A DNA stretch of 64,000 nt from CAZOZZ01 sp965247425 (lineage in GTDB: Bacteria; Acidobacteriota; Terriglobia; 20CM-2-55-15). The first letter of the stretch is position 1. The number at the start of each line of letters is the position of its first letter. Under the pieces are notes generated by a model. The model saw only the letters and a list, made by a program, of their open reading frames with translations, was not told where the DNA came from and made no database searches. The stretch covers positions 1,860,001 to 1,924,000 of the forward strand of contig OZ252023.1 of NCBI GenBank assembly GCA_965247425.1, given 5' to 3'. A program made the position numbers and the translations under genes. Shown here piece by piece: positions 18,566 to 28,718 of this stretch.

Positions 18566-20961
18566 TCACTCGTAACGCAACGCCTCCATGGGATCGACTT
18601 TCATTGCTCTTCGCACAGGAAGGTAGCTGGCGATGGCGGCGATCGCGATCAGGATAGGAACAATGAAGGCGAAAGTTATAGGGTCGGTCGTGCTGACATC
18701 GAACAGCATGCTTTCGAGGAAGCGTGTCAGGATGAGGGCGCCGAGGATCCCGATCCCGACACCAGCCAACGCGAGGGCCACCCCCCGGCCGATGATCATG
18801 CGAAAGACCCCGTTCCTCGAGGCTCCCAGGGCCACTCGGACACCGATTTCACGGGTTCGCTGTGCGGTTGAATAGCTGATCAGTCCGAACAGGCCGATCG
18901 CGACCAGCACCAGGGCGACGACCGCGAAAATAGAAAGAAGAAGCGTCGCAAAACGAGGTTGACGGAGGGATTCGGACACCATCTGATCCATGGTTCGGAT
19001 CCCGGAGATTGGAAGTTCCGGATCGAGCTCTCCGACACGCGCTCTCAACGATGGAACCAGGGCGGTCGGGTCGCCGTCGGCATGGATGACGAGAGTCATG
19101 AAGCTGTAAACGAATTGCGGATGGTGCCAGTAGAGCTTAGACCGTGGAGCCGTATCCAACCCTCCGTGTTTGACGTCGCCGACTACTCCGACGACCTCGG
19201 CGTGCAACATCTCTCCCCAGCTCATTCGAATTGTCTTTCCAATCGGGTTCTCGTCGGGCCAGAACGTGCGGGCCATCGTGTTGTTGATGACGACCGGGTT
19301 GTCCCGAGAGTCGCTCGCTTCAAACACCCGGCCACGAAGCAATGGGATGCCCATCGCCCGAAAGTAGTCGCGCGTGACAGAGCGAACGTCCGCAACGGGC
19401 CTTTCGCCATCCGGCGGTTCCGGCCGGTCGTCGACAACAAAGGAAGTTCCGGCGCCTGGTCCGTCGAGCGGCAGGAACGAGATGGCACCGACCGAGTTCA
19501 CCCCGGGAAGCGCTTCGATCAGCTCGATGGCACCCTCGAAGAACGCCGTTTGTTGTTCTTCCTCACCATATTTAGATCCGGGAAGAGACAGATCCATCGC
19601 GAGGACGTTGTCGGGGCGAAAACCGGGATCGACGCTGGCCAGGCGCAGGAAGCTGCGGCCGAGCAACCCGGCTCCGATCAGCAGGACAAGAACAAGCGCG
19701 ACCTCGCCGACCACCAGCAGGTTCCCCGCGCGATGGCTTGCGGGACCGGCGGTGCGATTTCCTTCTTTGAGGGATTCCGCCAGATCGGGTCGCGACGCCG
19801 CTACCGCAGGAAACAGGCCGAACAGGACACCGGTTCCGAGGGAAACCAGCAGCGTGAAGACCAGGACGTCGGGGTTGACTTGGACAGCCACGAAGCCGGG
19901 CATGTCGGCCGGTGCGATCGCGAGCAGGGCGTCCACCGCCCAATAGGCCAGGGCGACTCCAAGGCCGCCGGCTGCGACCGCCAGAATCAGGCTTTCGGCC
20001 AGCATCTGTTGAATCAGCCGGGCCCGTCCTGCTCCGAGCGCTCCCCGGATGGACACTTCCCGCCTACGGCCCGAGGCTCGGGCCAGCAAGAGACTGGCCA
20101 CGTTCGCACAGGCGATCAGCAGGACGAAACCGACGGCGCCGAACAACACGAGGAGCGCGGTCCGAAGGTTGCCTGTGAGTTGCTCGCGAAGGGGCACGAT
20201 GTTCACGCCCCAGCCCGTGTCAAAGTCCGGCAGTTCGGTCTCGATCTCGGCGGTGATCGTGTCCATTTCGGCCTGGGCTTCCCCGAGCGACACCCCGTCG
20301 GCGAGCCGTGCGATCACCACCAGGTATCGACCCCGAAACGTACGTACTCTTCGGTGATCACCATCGGAGCCCAAATCTGGTTGTCATCTGGAAACGAGCC
20401 GGTGTCGGGTACGACTCCAATGACAACCTGCGGCAACCCTTGTAACCTGATCGTGCGACCCAGGATTTCAGGATCCGATCCATACTGGTTCTGCCAGAAA
20501 CCGTGGCTGATGACGATGACGCTGTCTGCTCCGGGTTGGGCGTCCTCCATGGTGAAGGTGCGGCCCAGTAGAGCTTCGGTTCCGATAATCGCGAAAAGGC
20601 TGGGCGTCACCATGGCGACATCCACCAATATCGGATCCCTCTCCCCGGTCAGGTTCCAGTCGCGGTAGGAGATCGCTGCCATGTCCTCGAACGAGCGGTT
20701 GCGTTCTTCCCATCGCACGTAGTTGGCCGGACCTACGACGTTTTGCATCTGGTTCCGAGGCCGATTGTGTTCCCAGACCATAACCAGGTCGTCGGGATCA
20801 TCGAATGGCAGCTCCTGGATCAGAACCGCGTGCACGAGCGTGAAGATCGCCGTGTTGGCCCCTATCCCCAGGGCCAGTGCCATCAGCGCGACGGCGGCGA
20901 ATCCCCGGTTCTTGACGAGCGTTCGAACACCATATCGGAAATCCTGCAGAAGACCGTTCAA
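18566..20961 (-). pseudogene. ADOP-type ABC permease, downstream member of a tandem pair, frameshifted
   Basis: A MacB/FtsX permease that would have 798 residues: N-terminal MNGLLQDFRYGVRTLVKNRGF and the first helix LMALALGIGANTAIF, periplasmic core, FtsX domains and PVRRAMKVDPMEALRYE at the C-terminus. The two frames meet near 20335-20345: 20961 to about 20340 reads in one frame (ending ITEEYVRF) and the rest in another (RGRYLVVIARLADGV). One extra T in the TTT run there would join them as VRFRGRYLVV. It begins 9 bases after the stop of the upstream ADOP gene, so the two formed an operon. As with the first ADOP gene, the lesion is one base in a T run and could be an assembly error. Confidence 0.83.
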
Positions 20962-20970
20962 CGGAACCTC

Positions 20971-22947
20971 CTATTCGTATCGCAGCGCGACCATCGGATC
21001 GACCCGCATCGCGCGGTGTGCCGGAACGTAGCTTGCGACGAGCGCAACCACGGCCTGGACCAACGTGACGACAAGGAACGTAGCGGCGTCGGTGGCTTCG
21101 ACGCCGTAGAGCAGGCTCGACATGAGACGCGTCAGTCCGTACGCGGCGCCGAGACCCAGAGCTGTTCCCGCCGCCGTCAGACCCAGCCCGCTCCTGAGGA
21201 CCATGCCGGCCAGGTCGGAACGCGCTGCGCCCAACGCCATGCGCACACCGATTTCGTGGGTCCGGCGAGACACCGAATAGGCCATGACCCCGTAGACGCC
21301 GATTCCCGCCATGGCCAGCGCCACGCTGGCAAAGGTTGCCAGAAGCCACATGTTGAATCGGGGGCCAGCCACCGTGTTCGACAAGAGTTCGTCCATACTT
21401 TCGATCTGGTAGACGGCCAGTTGCGGATCGATTTCCCGTGCCTGGGCCCGGACGGCCGGAATCAGTTGGGCGGCATCCATTTCAGTTCGAATCAAGAGGC
21501 TGAAGAAACCGAACGGAAACTGATTGATGTGGGGGTAGACGGCCGGGGCCACCGCGCTTCCCAGACCCATGAACTTGACGTCGCCGACGATTCCAATCAC
21601 CTGATAGGGGCGTCCGAAGATCTGGACGTGCTTGCCGATCGGGTCCTCGTCGGGCACGTAGCGGCGGCGGAACGCCTCGTTGACCATCATCACGTAAGGT
21701 GCGTCGGCGTGATCGCGCTCGTCGAACCCCCGTCCCCGCAAGAAGGGAATGGCGAGCGTACGGAAGTAGTCCGCGCTGACGGCACGGACGCGAACCTCTT
21801 CCTGCTCTCCCGGAGCCACGGCGGCCTGGCCCTCGACCGAAAACCGGGTCGTGAAGCCGGTGGCCAGCGGATGACTGTAACCGAGCGCCAGTTGATCGAC
21901 GCCAGGCAGCGGGCGTACGCGGTCCACCAGCTCGGTTTGAAATTGAACGACGGCGTCCCAGTTCGGGAAGTTCGCGAAGTCCTGGGGATAGCGTCCCGGT
22001 GGTAATTGAAACTGAAACTTGACGATGTTGTCGGGGTTGAATCCGGGGTCCACCTGGAGGAGCCCCGAGAAGCTCCGGATCAACAGGCCCGCGCCGATGA
22101 CCAGCAACACCGCCAGGGCGATCTCCCCAACGACCAGGACGTCACGCATCCGAGCGTGTCCGGGAGAAGATCCTTCGGTGCCCCGACCACCTTCCTTGAG
22201 CGACGCGCTGGTGCGGTTCCTGGCGATTGCCAGGGCCGGAGCCAGACCGAACAAGAGGCCCGTACCGAGGGCAACGAGCAAGGTAAATAACAGGATCCGT
22301 CCGTCGACGGTCAGTTGTTCAACACGTGGAAGGTTGCCCACATCGAATGCCACCAGAATTTGGATCGACGCATAGGCCAGCGCCGTGCCGGCCATGCCAC
22401 CGATCAATGACAGCAGGACGCTCTCGGTCAACAGTTGCCCGACCAGTTGGGAGGTGCGTGCGCCCAGGGCCCTTCGAATCGCGACCTCCCGGGTGCGGCC
22501 GGCGGACCGTGCCAGTAACAAGTTCGCCACGTTCGCCGTCGCGATCAGCAGGACCAGGCCGACTGCCCCGAGAAAGATGAGTAATGCTGGCCGCACGTCA
22601 CCGGTCACGTCTTCCAGCATGGACACCACTTCGACACCCCGCCCCAGGTTGTCGTCGGGGTACTGTTCCTCGAGTCGGGAGGCGATCGTGCTCATCTCCT
22701 CCTGAGCGGTGACGAGGGACACATCTGGTTTTAGCCGGCCGTATACTCGAAAGTCGTGCCGGCCCCTGTTGGAGGTCTCGCGGTCGGCGCGGGTCGGGAC
22801 CCAGGCATCCACCCCGGGGAGAGGGAAGCCGAATTGTTCCGGCATCACGCCCACAACGACGACGTCGATTCCATCCACTTCCACGGTATTGCCAATCAGG
22901 TTCGGGTCACGTCCGAACCTGCGGACCCAGACGCCTTCGCCGAGTAG
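20971..22947 (-). pseudogene. ADOP permease, C-terminal segment (gene split by IS21-family element)
   Basis: This is the 3' portion of an ADOP permease: LLGEGVWVRRFGRDPNLIGNT, the core domain, FtsX helices (ALLIFLGAVGLVLLIATANV) and PAHRAMRVDPMVALRYE. Its 5' edge at 22947 is the 5-bp target duplication AGTAG of the element at 22948-25697. The rest of the gene lies at 25698-25798 and 28295-28645. Removing both insertions and one target copy gives 2,424 bases, an uninterrupted 807-codon frame. No internal stops are seen, so disruption is recent. It was the upstream member of an operon with the ADOP gene at 18566-20961. Confidence 0.88.
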
Positions 22948-23056
22948 TGATTTCGCTACTCTAAATTGGCCCACTTTTGATCGTTTGATTTGGCCCACCC
23001 CTGACGACTGAACCGGAGAGGCTGTTCCGAACAAAGAGTCGGAATGGAGGGACCCG

Positions 23057-24589
23057 GTGTCAAGGAGATCGAAGGTGGAATTATTTGAAGAGATTCGGCG
23101 AGAGCACGAGTTTGGTGTGGGAACGATCCAGGGTGTGGCCCGGCGGCTGGGGGTGCATCGGCGGATGGTGCGTCAAGCGCTGGGAAACGCCGTGCCGCCG
23201 GCGAGGAAGAGCCCGGAGCGGAAGAGGCCGAGGCTGGAGCCGGTTATGGAATTTATCAACGGGGTGTTGGAGGCGGACAGGCAGGCCCCGCGGAAGCAGC
23301 GGCACACCAGTCACCGGATCTACGAACGGATCCGGATGGAATTTCCGAAACATCCGATTGGGGAATCGACGGTTCGCCGGTATGTCGGGCGGCGGAAGCG
23401 GGAGATGGGTTTCATCCGACAGGAGACGTTCGTGCCGCAAAGCTACGCCTGGGGTCAGGAAGCACAGATCGACTGGTACGAAGCCGTCGCGGAGTTGGAT
23501 GGCGAACGGCAGAAGCTCCAGGTTTTCTGTATGCGGAGCATGGGCAGTGGTGGCGCATTCCATCGAGCTTATCCTCGGGCGACACAACAGGCATTCCTGG
23601 AGGCTCATGAGTTGGGTTTCCGCTATTTTGCGGGGGTCTTCGGGGTGCTGCGTTATGACAACCTGACCAGCGCGGTGAAGAAGATTCTGCGGGGATACCG
23701 GCGTGTAGAGACCGAACGGTTCATCGCGTTTCGGTCGCATTGGAAGTTTCAAGCCGAGTTCTGCACACCCGGCGAGGGCCACGAGAAAGGCGGTGTGGAA
23801 GGCGAAGCCGGATACTTCCGGCGCAATCACCTGGTACCGGTGCCGAAGGCGAAGGACCTGGCGGATCTGAATGCGCAGCTGCTGGCCGGTTGCCGTGCCG
23901 ATGAACGGCGCAAGATCGGCGATCGGGTCCAGACGGTGGGTGAAGGGATGCAGATCGAACAGCCCCATCTGCTCGCGTTATCGACCGAAGGGTTCCCTCT
24001 GGCCGAGGACAGCTTTCCACGAGTCGATGGTAAGGGATGTGTACGGGTGCGTAACAACTTCTACTCCGCCCCCGTCAAGGCCGGGACTGTGGTGCGGGCG
24101 AGCGTTTTTCCGGCCTACGTGGAGGTCTGGCACGATGGCGGATGCGTGGCGCGGCATGAGCGAGGATATGGAAACGGCCAGCACTTCTTCAATCTGGAAC
24201 ATTATCTGGAGGTGTTGGAGCGGAAGCCGGGCGCGCTGGCCGGGAGCAAGCCTCTGGAGCAATGGCGGCAACAGGGCCGATGGCCGAAAAGCTATGACGA
24301 GTTCTGGCAGACGTTGATCGATCGCAACGGAAAACAGAATGGGACCCGCGCAATGGTGGAGTTGCTCCTACTGGGCCGGGAACATGGCTATAGCGAGCTG
24401 GATTCCGCATTCCAACAAGCCCTGCGCCTGGGATGCTCCGATGCCGCCGCGGCGCGCTACCTGATGACCGAGGCCCGATTCGACCGGCCGGCGGCGCCGC
24501 GACTGGAAGTGGCCGCACTACGCGCTTATGAGCGGCCCCTGCCGGAGGTGAATACTTACGATGCACTGCTCACTGCGGAGGTGGTCTAG
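23057..24589 (+). CDS. istA: IS21-family transposase IstA
   Basis: A 510-residue transposase starting at GTG 23057 after GGAGGG. The N-terminal helix-turn-helix (GVARRLGVHRRMVRQAL, about 24-40) binds the element ends. The DDE catalytic core shows QIDWYEA (first Asp), LRYDNLTSAV (second Asp) and GHEKGGVEGEAGYFRR (Glu). The C-terminus carries the beta-barrel domain common to IS21 transposases. Its stop TAG overlaps the GTG of istB by one base, giving translational coupling. Confidence 0.95.
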   Translation: MSRRSKVELFEEIRREHEFGVGTIQGVARRLGVHRRMVRQALGNAVPPARKSPERKRPRLEPVMEFINGVLEADRQAPRKQRHTSHRIYERIRMEFPKHPIGESTVRRYVGRRKREMGFIRQETFVPQSYAWGQEAQIDWYEAVAELDGERQKLQVFCMRSMGSGGAFHRAYPRATQQAFLEAHELGFRYFAGVFGVLRYDNLTSAVKKILRGYRRVETERFIAFRSHWKFQAEFCTPGEGHEKGGVEGEAGYFRRNHLVPVPKAKDLADLNAQLLAGCRADERRKIGDRVQTVGEGMQIEQPHLLALSTEGFPLAEDSFPRVDGKGCVRVRNNFYSAPVKAGTVVRASVFPAYVEVWHDGGCVARHERGYGNGQHFFNLEHYLEVLERKPGALAGSKPLEQWRQQGRWPKSYDEFWQTLIDRNGKQNGTRAMVELLLLGREHGYSELDSAFQQALRLGCSDAAAARYLMTEARFDRPAAPRLEVAALRAYERPLPEVNTYDALLTAEVV

Positions 24590-25401
24590 TGTCCGCCACA
24601 GCCGGCGGGGTCGAACAGGCGGCGATTCAGCAGTACTGTAAAGCTCTCCGGACGCCCACGATCGGAACGCAGTTTGCGGCCATGGCCGAGCAGGCCCAGC
24701 GGGAAGAGCACACCTACACACGGTATCTGGAAGCCTTGCTGGCGATGGAAGTTGAAGAACGCGAACGGAACACCGTGGCCCGGCGGATTCAAGCCGCACG
24801 TTTCCCTCGAATGAAGACACTCGAGGACTTTGACTTCTCGCGGTCGAAGGTTCCAGCCAACCGGATCCGTGGACTCGCAGACGGTGGCTATTTAGAACAC
24901 GCCGAACCTGTCGTCCTGATCGGGGAGTGTGGAACGGGCAAGACGCACCTGGCCACAGGACTGTGCGTGGCCGCTTGTCGGCAGAAGAAGCGGGTTCGCT
25001 TTACGACGGCCGCCGGCTTGATCAACGAGTTGGTCGAGGCCCACCACAACGACCAGTTCCGCCGGGTTCTGGCCCGATGGTTCCGATACGAGTTGATTGC
25101 CATCGACGAAGTCGGCTATGTCCCGATGGCAGACCTCGGCGCCGAACTCCTCTTTCAAGTCATCTCGGATCGAGCCGAGCGGGCGACGGTGATCTTGACA
25201 ACGAATCTGCCGTTCTCGGAATGGACCCAGGTGTTTCCCAATGTTCGGCTGTGCAAGGCGTTGCTGGACCGGATAACCGATCGCGCTCACATCATCGAGA
25301 CCGGAACCGAATCCTTCCGGTTTCGGCGCACGTTGGAGAAACGACAGAAACCACGGCATCCGCCTGGAAAGGAGAAACCCGCGAAACAAACCACGTCCTG
25401 A
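24589..25401 (+). CDS. istB: IS21-family helper ATPase IstB
   Basis: A 270-residue DnaC-like AAA+ ATPase that helps IstA choose and remodel target DNA. Walker A is GECGTGKTHLATG (about 107-119) and Walker B is LIAIDEVGYV (about 164-173). It begins at GTG 24589, overlapping the istA stop by one base. Length and order match other IS21 elements. Confidence 0.95.
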   Translation: MSATAGGVEQAAIQQYCKALRTPTIGTQFAAMAEQAQREEHTYTRYLEALLAMEVEERERNTVARRIQAARFPRMKTLEDFDFSRSKVPANRIRGLADGGYLEHAEPVVLIGECGTGKTHLATGLCVAACRQKKRVRFTTAAGLINELVEAHHNDQFRRVLARWFRYELIAIDEVGYVPMADLGAELLFQVISDRAERATVILTTNLPFSEWTQVFPNVRLCKALLDRITDRAHIIETGTESFRFRRTLEKRQKPRHPPGKEKPAKQTTS

Positions 25402-25513
25402 GGGTCGGATCGCCGCGCGGTCGTCGATCCTGGGCGATCCTGGAAACGGAGTTTTTTCCCGAAAGAAAGAAAAAGAACCAAAAAGAAAGAAACGGAGGCC
25501 TGTGGAAGATGAC

Positions 25514-25552
25514 GCGCTGTGGAAATCCTAAAAACCAGGATTCCCACAGCGC
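25514..25552. repeat. Strong hairpin inside the IS21-family element, downstream of istB
   Basis: Arms 25514-25529 (GCGCTGTGGAAATCCT) and 25537-25552 (AGGATTCCCACAGCGC) pair over 16 bases with one mismatch and a 7-base loop. No T tract follows. It may stop transcription into or out of the element, or be a structural part of the right end. It is repeated in copy 2. Confidence 0.6.
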
Positions 25553-25697
25553 TTGGAAAAGCCTCGCCAAGGGCGCTCGGCTTTCCCACATCTACAACAC
25601 AGGCCCGACGGTAATTATCACTACTCGGAATTATTAACAGGAGGGGGTGGGCCAAATCAGACGATCAAAAGTGGGCCAGACCGGGTGGACAAACCCA

Positions 25698-25798
25698 AGT
25701 AGCATCACCACTGGCCCGCCGGGTACGTCTTCTTCTTCGAGAAAGCCGCGTCCAGCAATCGGTCGAGCTCCCAGCATCGGAAACAGGTTGTGGGTGAC
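25698..25798 (-). pseudogene. ADOP permease, middle segment between two insertions
   Basis: Read on the minus strand it encodes VTHNLFPMLGARPIAGRGF, then LEEEDVPGGPVVMLL, the expected periplasmic stretch between the N-terminal part (28295-28645) and the C-terminal part (20971-22947). It is bounded by the IS91-family left end and the IS21-family right end. Confidence 0.85.
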
Positions 25799-25901
25799 CG
25801 AATAGGCGACAAGAACGAAGCCGCTGGCGCGGCGGACGCTACGCGTGTGCTGACTGAAGAGTAATGCGGTCCCATAGAGTGTGAGCCTCAAGGAGGCTCA
25901 C

Positions 25902-26792
25902 ATGTCGAAACTACGAAAGCGGATGCTGGAGGAACTCCAGCGCCGGAACTACTCACCCGAGACCACCCGGGTATACCTGCTCACGGTCGAAAACTTTTCC
26001 CGCTACTTCGGTAAGTCGCCCGACAAGCTCAAACAGGAAGACATGCGGCGGTACCAGCTGCATCTGCTGCACGATCGGAAACTGGCGGTAGGCAGCATCA
26101 TCGGACGGATCGCCGCACTTCGGTTTTTCTTCGTGAAGGTGCTTGGCCGACCCTACCGGCAGGTCGATCTGGTCTATCCCAAGCAACCGTTCCGTTTGCC
26201 CACGATTCTGAGCGAAGAGGAAGTGTCCCGACTGTTGGCCTCAGCCAACAGCTCCTATCACTTCGTCATCCTGATGACCTTGTATTCCACAGGACTGCGG
26301 CGGGGCGAACTGTGTCGTCTGAAGGTCGAAGACATCGACAGCGAACGCATGGTGGTCCATGTGAGGGAGGGGAAAGGCGATCGCGATCGCGACGTGACGC
26401 TGTCGCCGAAGTTGCTGGAAGTCCTCAGGGACTACTGGCGCTGGCGCAAGCCCGGAGAGTACTTGTTCCCCAGTTTGCTCCGCACCCGCCCTGGAAAACC
26501 CATCGACCCGAAGACGGTGTGGTATGCGGTTCAACAGGCCGCCCAACGTGCCGGCATCAAAAAGAAAATATCTCCGCATACGCTCCGCCACAGCTGGGCC
26601 ACTCACCTGCTGGAGCGGGGAACGGATCTGCGAACCATCCAGCTCCTGCTCGGTCATGTCGATCTGGAATCCACAAGCCTCTACCTGCATCTGTCCCAGG
26701 CGCACATGCAGCGGGTGGTGAACCCGGTGGACTCTCTTTCGGTTCCCGATCTGGGCCCGTCTCCCCGTTTAAGAAAGCCGAAAGGCGAATGA
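25902..26792 (+). CDS. Tyrosine recombinase of IS91-family element A
   Basis: A 296-residue XerC/D-like recombinase. ATG 25902 follows AAGGAGG. It has an N-terminal SAM-like domain (LRKRMLEELQRRNYSPETTR) and a catalytic domain with Arg in STGLRRGELCRL, Lys in GKGDRDRDV, HTLRHSWATHLLE (HxxR), HVDLESTSLYLHLS (His and nucleophile Tyr). Its last codon overlaps the ATG of the HUH transposase (ATGA). Such recombinases are known partners of some IS91 transposases; whether they act in transposition is not settled. Confidence 0.92.
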   Translation: MSKLRKRMLEELQRRNYSPETTRVYLLTVENFSRYFGKSPDKLKQEDMRRYQLHLLHDRKLAVGSIIGRIAALRFFFVKVLGRPYRQVDLVYPKQPFRLPTILSEEEVSRLLASANSSYHFVILMTLYSTGLRRGELCRLKVEDIDSERMVVHVREGKGDRDRDVTLSPKLLEVLRDYWRWRKPGEYLFPSLLRTRPGKPIDPKTVWYAVQQAAQRAGIKKKISPHTLRHSWATHLLERGTDLRTIQLLLGHVDLESTSLYLHLSQAHMQRVVNPVDSLSVPDLGPSPRLRKPKGE

Positions 26793-27955
26793 ACCGGCCC
26801 ACCGTGGAGGTGGCCGACACCTTTCGCGCTCGGGTTCGCGGTTTCCTCCGACATCACCGCCTCGGTATTCAGAAACACAAAGTCCTGCGCGCGATCATCA
26901 ACTGTCGTACCGCGGCCATGGGCGGTCACATCGACCGCTGTGGGGATTGTGGCCGGGAGTCCGGAATCTCGTTCAACTCCTGTCGCAACCGCCATTGTCC
27001 AAAGTGTCAGGCCCAGGCCCGACGACGCTGGCTCCAAGCGCGGCAAGCTGAACTCCTACCCAGCCCCTACTTCCACGTCGTGTTTACCGTCCCGCACCAG
27101 TTCCATCCGTTTTTCTTCCAGAACCCCGCCGCACTCTACAGCCTGCTGTTTCGCTCGGTCGCCGACACCTTGCTCGAGGTGGCGGCCAATCCGAAACGAC
27201 TCGGTGCCCGGATCGGATTCTTCGGCATCCTCCATACCTGGGGGCAGAACCTGGAGTTCCATCCCCACATCCATTGTGTCGTACCGGCTGGCGGACTGGC
27301 TCCGGATCAGTCCCGATGGATTCCAGGCTCTCCACGCTTCTTCCTGCCAAAGCACGTGCTCGCCCGAGTCTTCCGTGGCAAGTTTCTAGAGGGACTCGGT
27401 CGCGCCATCGCCAGCGGTTCGATCGAACTGTCCGGATCGATTCGACACCTGGGTGAACCTAAACACTTCGCTCGGTTCCGTCGCCAAATGCATTCCCGCA
27501 AATGGATCGTCTACATCAAACGTCCCTTTGGGGGGCCCGAGCAGGTGCTCCGCTACCTGGGCCGCTACACCCATCGGGTCGCCATCTCCAATCATCGATT
27601 AGTCTCGTTTGACCGGAACCAGGTTCAGTTCCGTTGGCGGGATTATCGTCATGACAACAAGAGCCGCATCATGTCACTCGCCGCAGACGAGTTCATCCGG
27701 CGGTTCTTGTTACACGTTCTACCAAAAGGCTTCGTTCGCATCCGCCACTTCGGATTCATGGCCAACTACCGACGAAGCGACTCGTTTGCTCTCTGCCGCC
27801 GACTTCTCGATACGGTACCCATCGACGAACCGGACCCCACAACCTCGTCGGACTCCTCCTGGTCCTGTCCTCACTGTCAGGGACCGATGACTCTCATCCA
27901 ACGCTTCACCGCCCAGCAACTAGCGAGGCTCACATTCCTATGCGATACGTCCTGA
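26789..27955 (+). CDS. IS91-family HUH (Y2) transposase, element A
   Basis: A 388-residue rolling-circle transposase. It has an N-terminal zinc-binding region (GDCGRESG and CRNRHCPKCQ), the metal-binding HUH motif in HPHIHCVVPAGG, and the tyrosine region VLRYLGRYTHRVAISNHR. The ATG at 26789 overlaps the recombinase stop by four bases. An open frame extends 159 codons further upstream but overlaps the recombinase and is not used. The protein is clearly related to, but diverged from, that of element B (62605-63786). Confidence 0.93.
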   Translation: MNRPTVEVADTFRARVRGFLRHHRLGIQKHKVLRAIINCRTAAMGGHIDRCGDCGRESGISFNSCRNRHCPKCQAQARRRWLQARQAELLPSPYFHVVFTVPHQFHPFFFQNPAALYSLLFRSVADTLLEVAANPKRLGARIGFFGILHTWGQNLEFHPHIHCVVPAGGLAPDQSRWIPGSPRFFLPKHVLARVFRGKFLEGLGRAIASGSIELSGSIRHLGEPKHFARFRRQMHSRKWIVYIKRPFGGPEQVLRYLGRYTHRVAISNHRLVSFDRNQVQFRWRDYRHDNKSRIMSLAADEFIRRFLLHVLPKGFVRIRHFGFMANYRRSDSFALCRRLLDTVPIDEPDPTTSSDSSWSCPHCQGPMTLIQRFTAQQLARLTFLCDTS

Positions 27956-28294
27956 TCCGACTTCACATCCCGAATACCGACGTGTGCTTCAGACACGTCC
28001 GCGCCGGAGTCTGCCTCTACCCCAAAATCCCGTTAGATCCCGTCCTTCCAGCCCACCAATCCGCCGACCTAAACGCATTCCGATTCGCACCATCGACGCG
28101 GTCATCGACCGCAGGTCCCGTTCCGCACCACCTAACGGGCTCCAGATCCGGCCTCCTTCCCCTACTTTCTGCATAGCCCACCGCGTCCGCCGCAAACAGC
28201 CAGCGCCTTCCTTCTAGTCTTGTTATCCGAACTGCTGCGGGTTCACATTTTCGCCCGTCCTGTGCAGTCTCGCGCCGCAGCACTTCCGATGAAC

Positions 28295-28645
28295 GCTAGC
28301 GACCATTCGCTCGGGCACGTCTTCGGGTCCTGTGAACGTCATGACGGCGTTGGTGTAGCCGGCCAGGTCTTGAAAAGAACGGCTCTGGTCCTTGAAATCG
28401 AAGTAGTCGGGGATCGACGCCCATTCCCGGGTCGTTTCCCGGAAACGATCGTTCTCCCAAACCCGCACGAGCCGTCCAGGATCCGTATAGGGCAGGGGAC
28501 GCAACAGAATTGCGCCTACCACGGTAAAGACGGCCGTGTTGGCGCCGATCCCCAGTGCCAGGGTCACGACGACGCCGAGTGTAAACAGGGGTTGTCTTGC
28601 CATCAGGCGAACGGCATATCGGACGTTCTTGCTCGTGGTTTCCAT
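28295..28645 (-). pseudogene. ADOP permease, N-terminal segment (cut by IS91-family element A)
   Basis: Starts at ATG 28645 (METTSKNVRYAVRLMARQPL) with GGAG upstream. It contains the first transmembrane helix (VVTLALGIGANTAVF) and the start of the MacB core, then ends at PERMVASV where the IS91-family right end begins. It joins in frame to VTHNLFPML at 25798. Confidence 0.88.
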
Positions 28646-28718
28646 CGGGCCCACTCCACCCGTGTTCGCCTGATAGGGGCGAACCGGTAATCATCCTGTG
28701 TGTCGAAATGTCTAGTGG

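Larger units (their letters stand above)
22948..25697 (+). mobile_element. IS21-family insertion sequence, copy 1 (2,750 bp, 5-bp target duplication)
   Basis: The element runs TGATTTCGCTAC...ACAAACCCA and is flanked by AGTAG on both sides (22943-22947 and 25698-25702). Each end carries two TGGCCCAC motifs in a conserved block (GGCCCACTTTTGATCGT...TGATTTGGCCCACCCC), inverted between the ends, as expected for IstA binding repeats. It contains istA and istB. Copy 2 at 46311-49061 is the same but for one inserted T near 48986. It interrupts an ADOP permease gene. Confidence 0.95.
25799..28294 (+). mobile_element. IS91-family element A with tyrosine recombinase and HUH transposase
   Basis: The element is about 2.5 kb. 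Its left end shares AATAGG, then GAACGAAGCCGCTG and GCGCGGCGGACGCTACGCG, with element B at about 61604. Its right end (about 28150-28294) shares a conserved palindromic terminus with the derivatives at 39600-39740 and 41515-41640. The right boundary abuts GAAC, the tetranucleotide known as an IS91 target. No target duplication is seen, as expected for rolling-circle transposition. Joining the flanks at GTGAC|GCTAGCG restores the ADOP frame. Boundaries are accurate to about five bases. Confidence 0.85.

Noticed and set aside
26312..26788. 159-codon upstream extension of the IS91 transposase frame (element A)
   Set aside because: It overlaps the tyrosine recombinase gene completely, has non-protein-like composition, and the homologous element B starts at the equivalent of ATG 26789.
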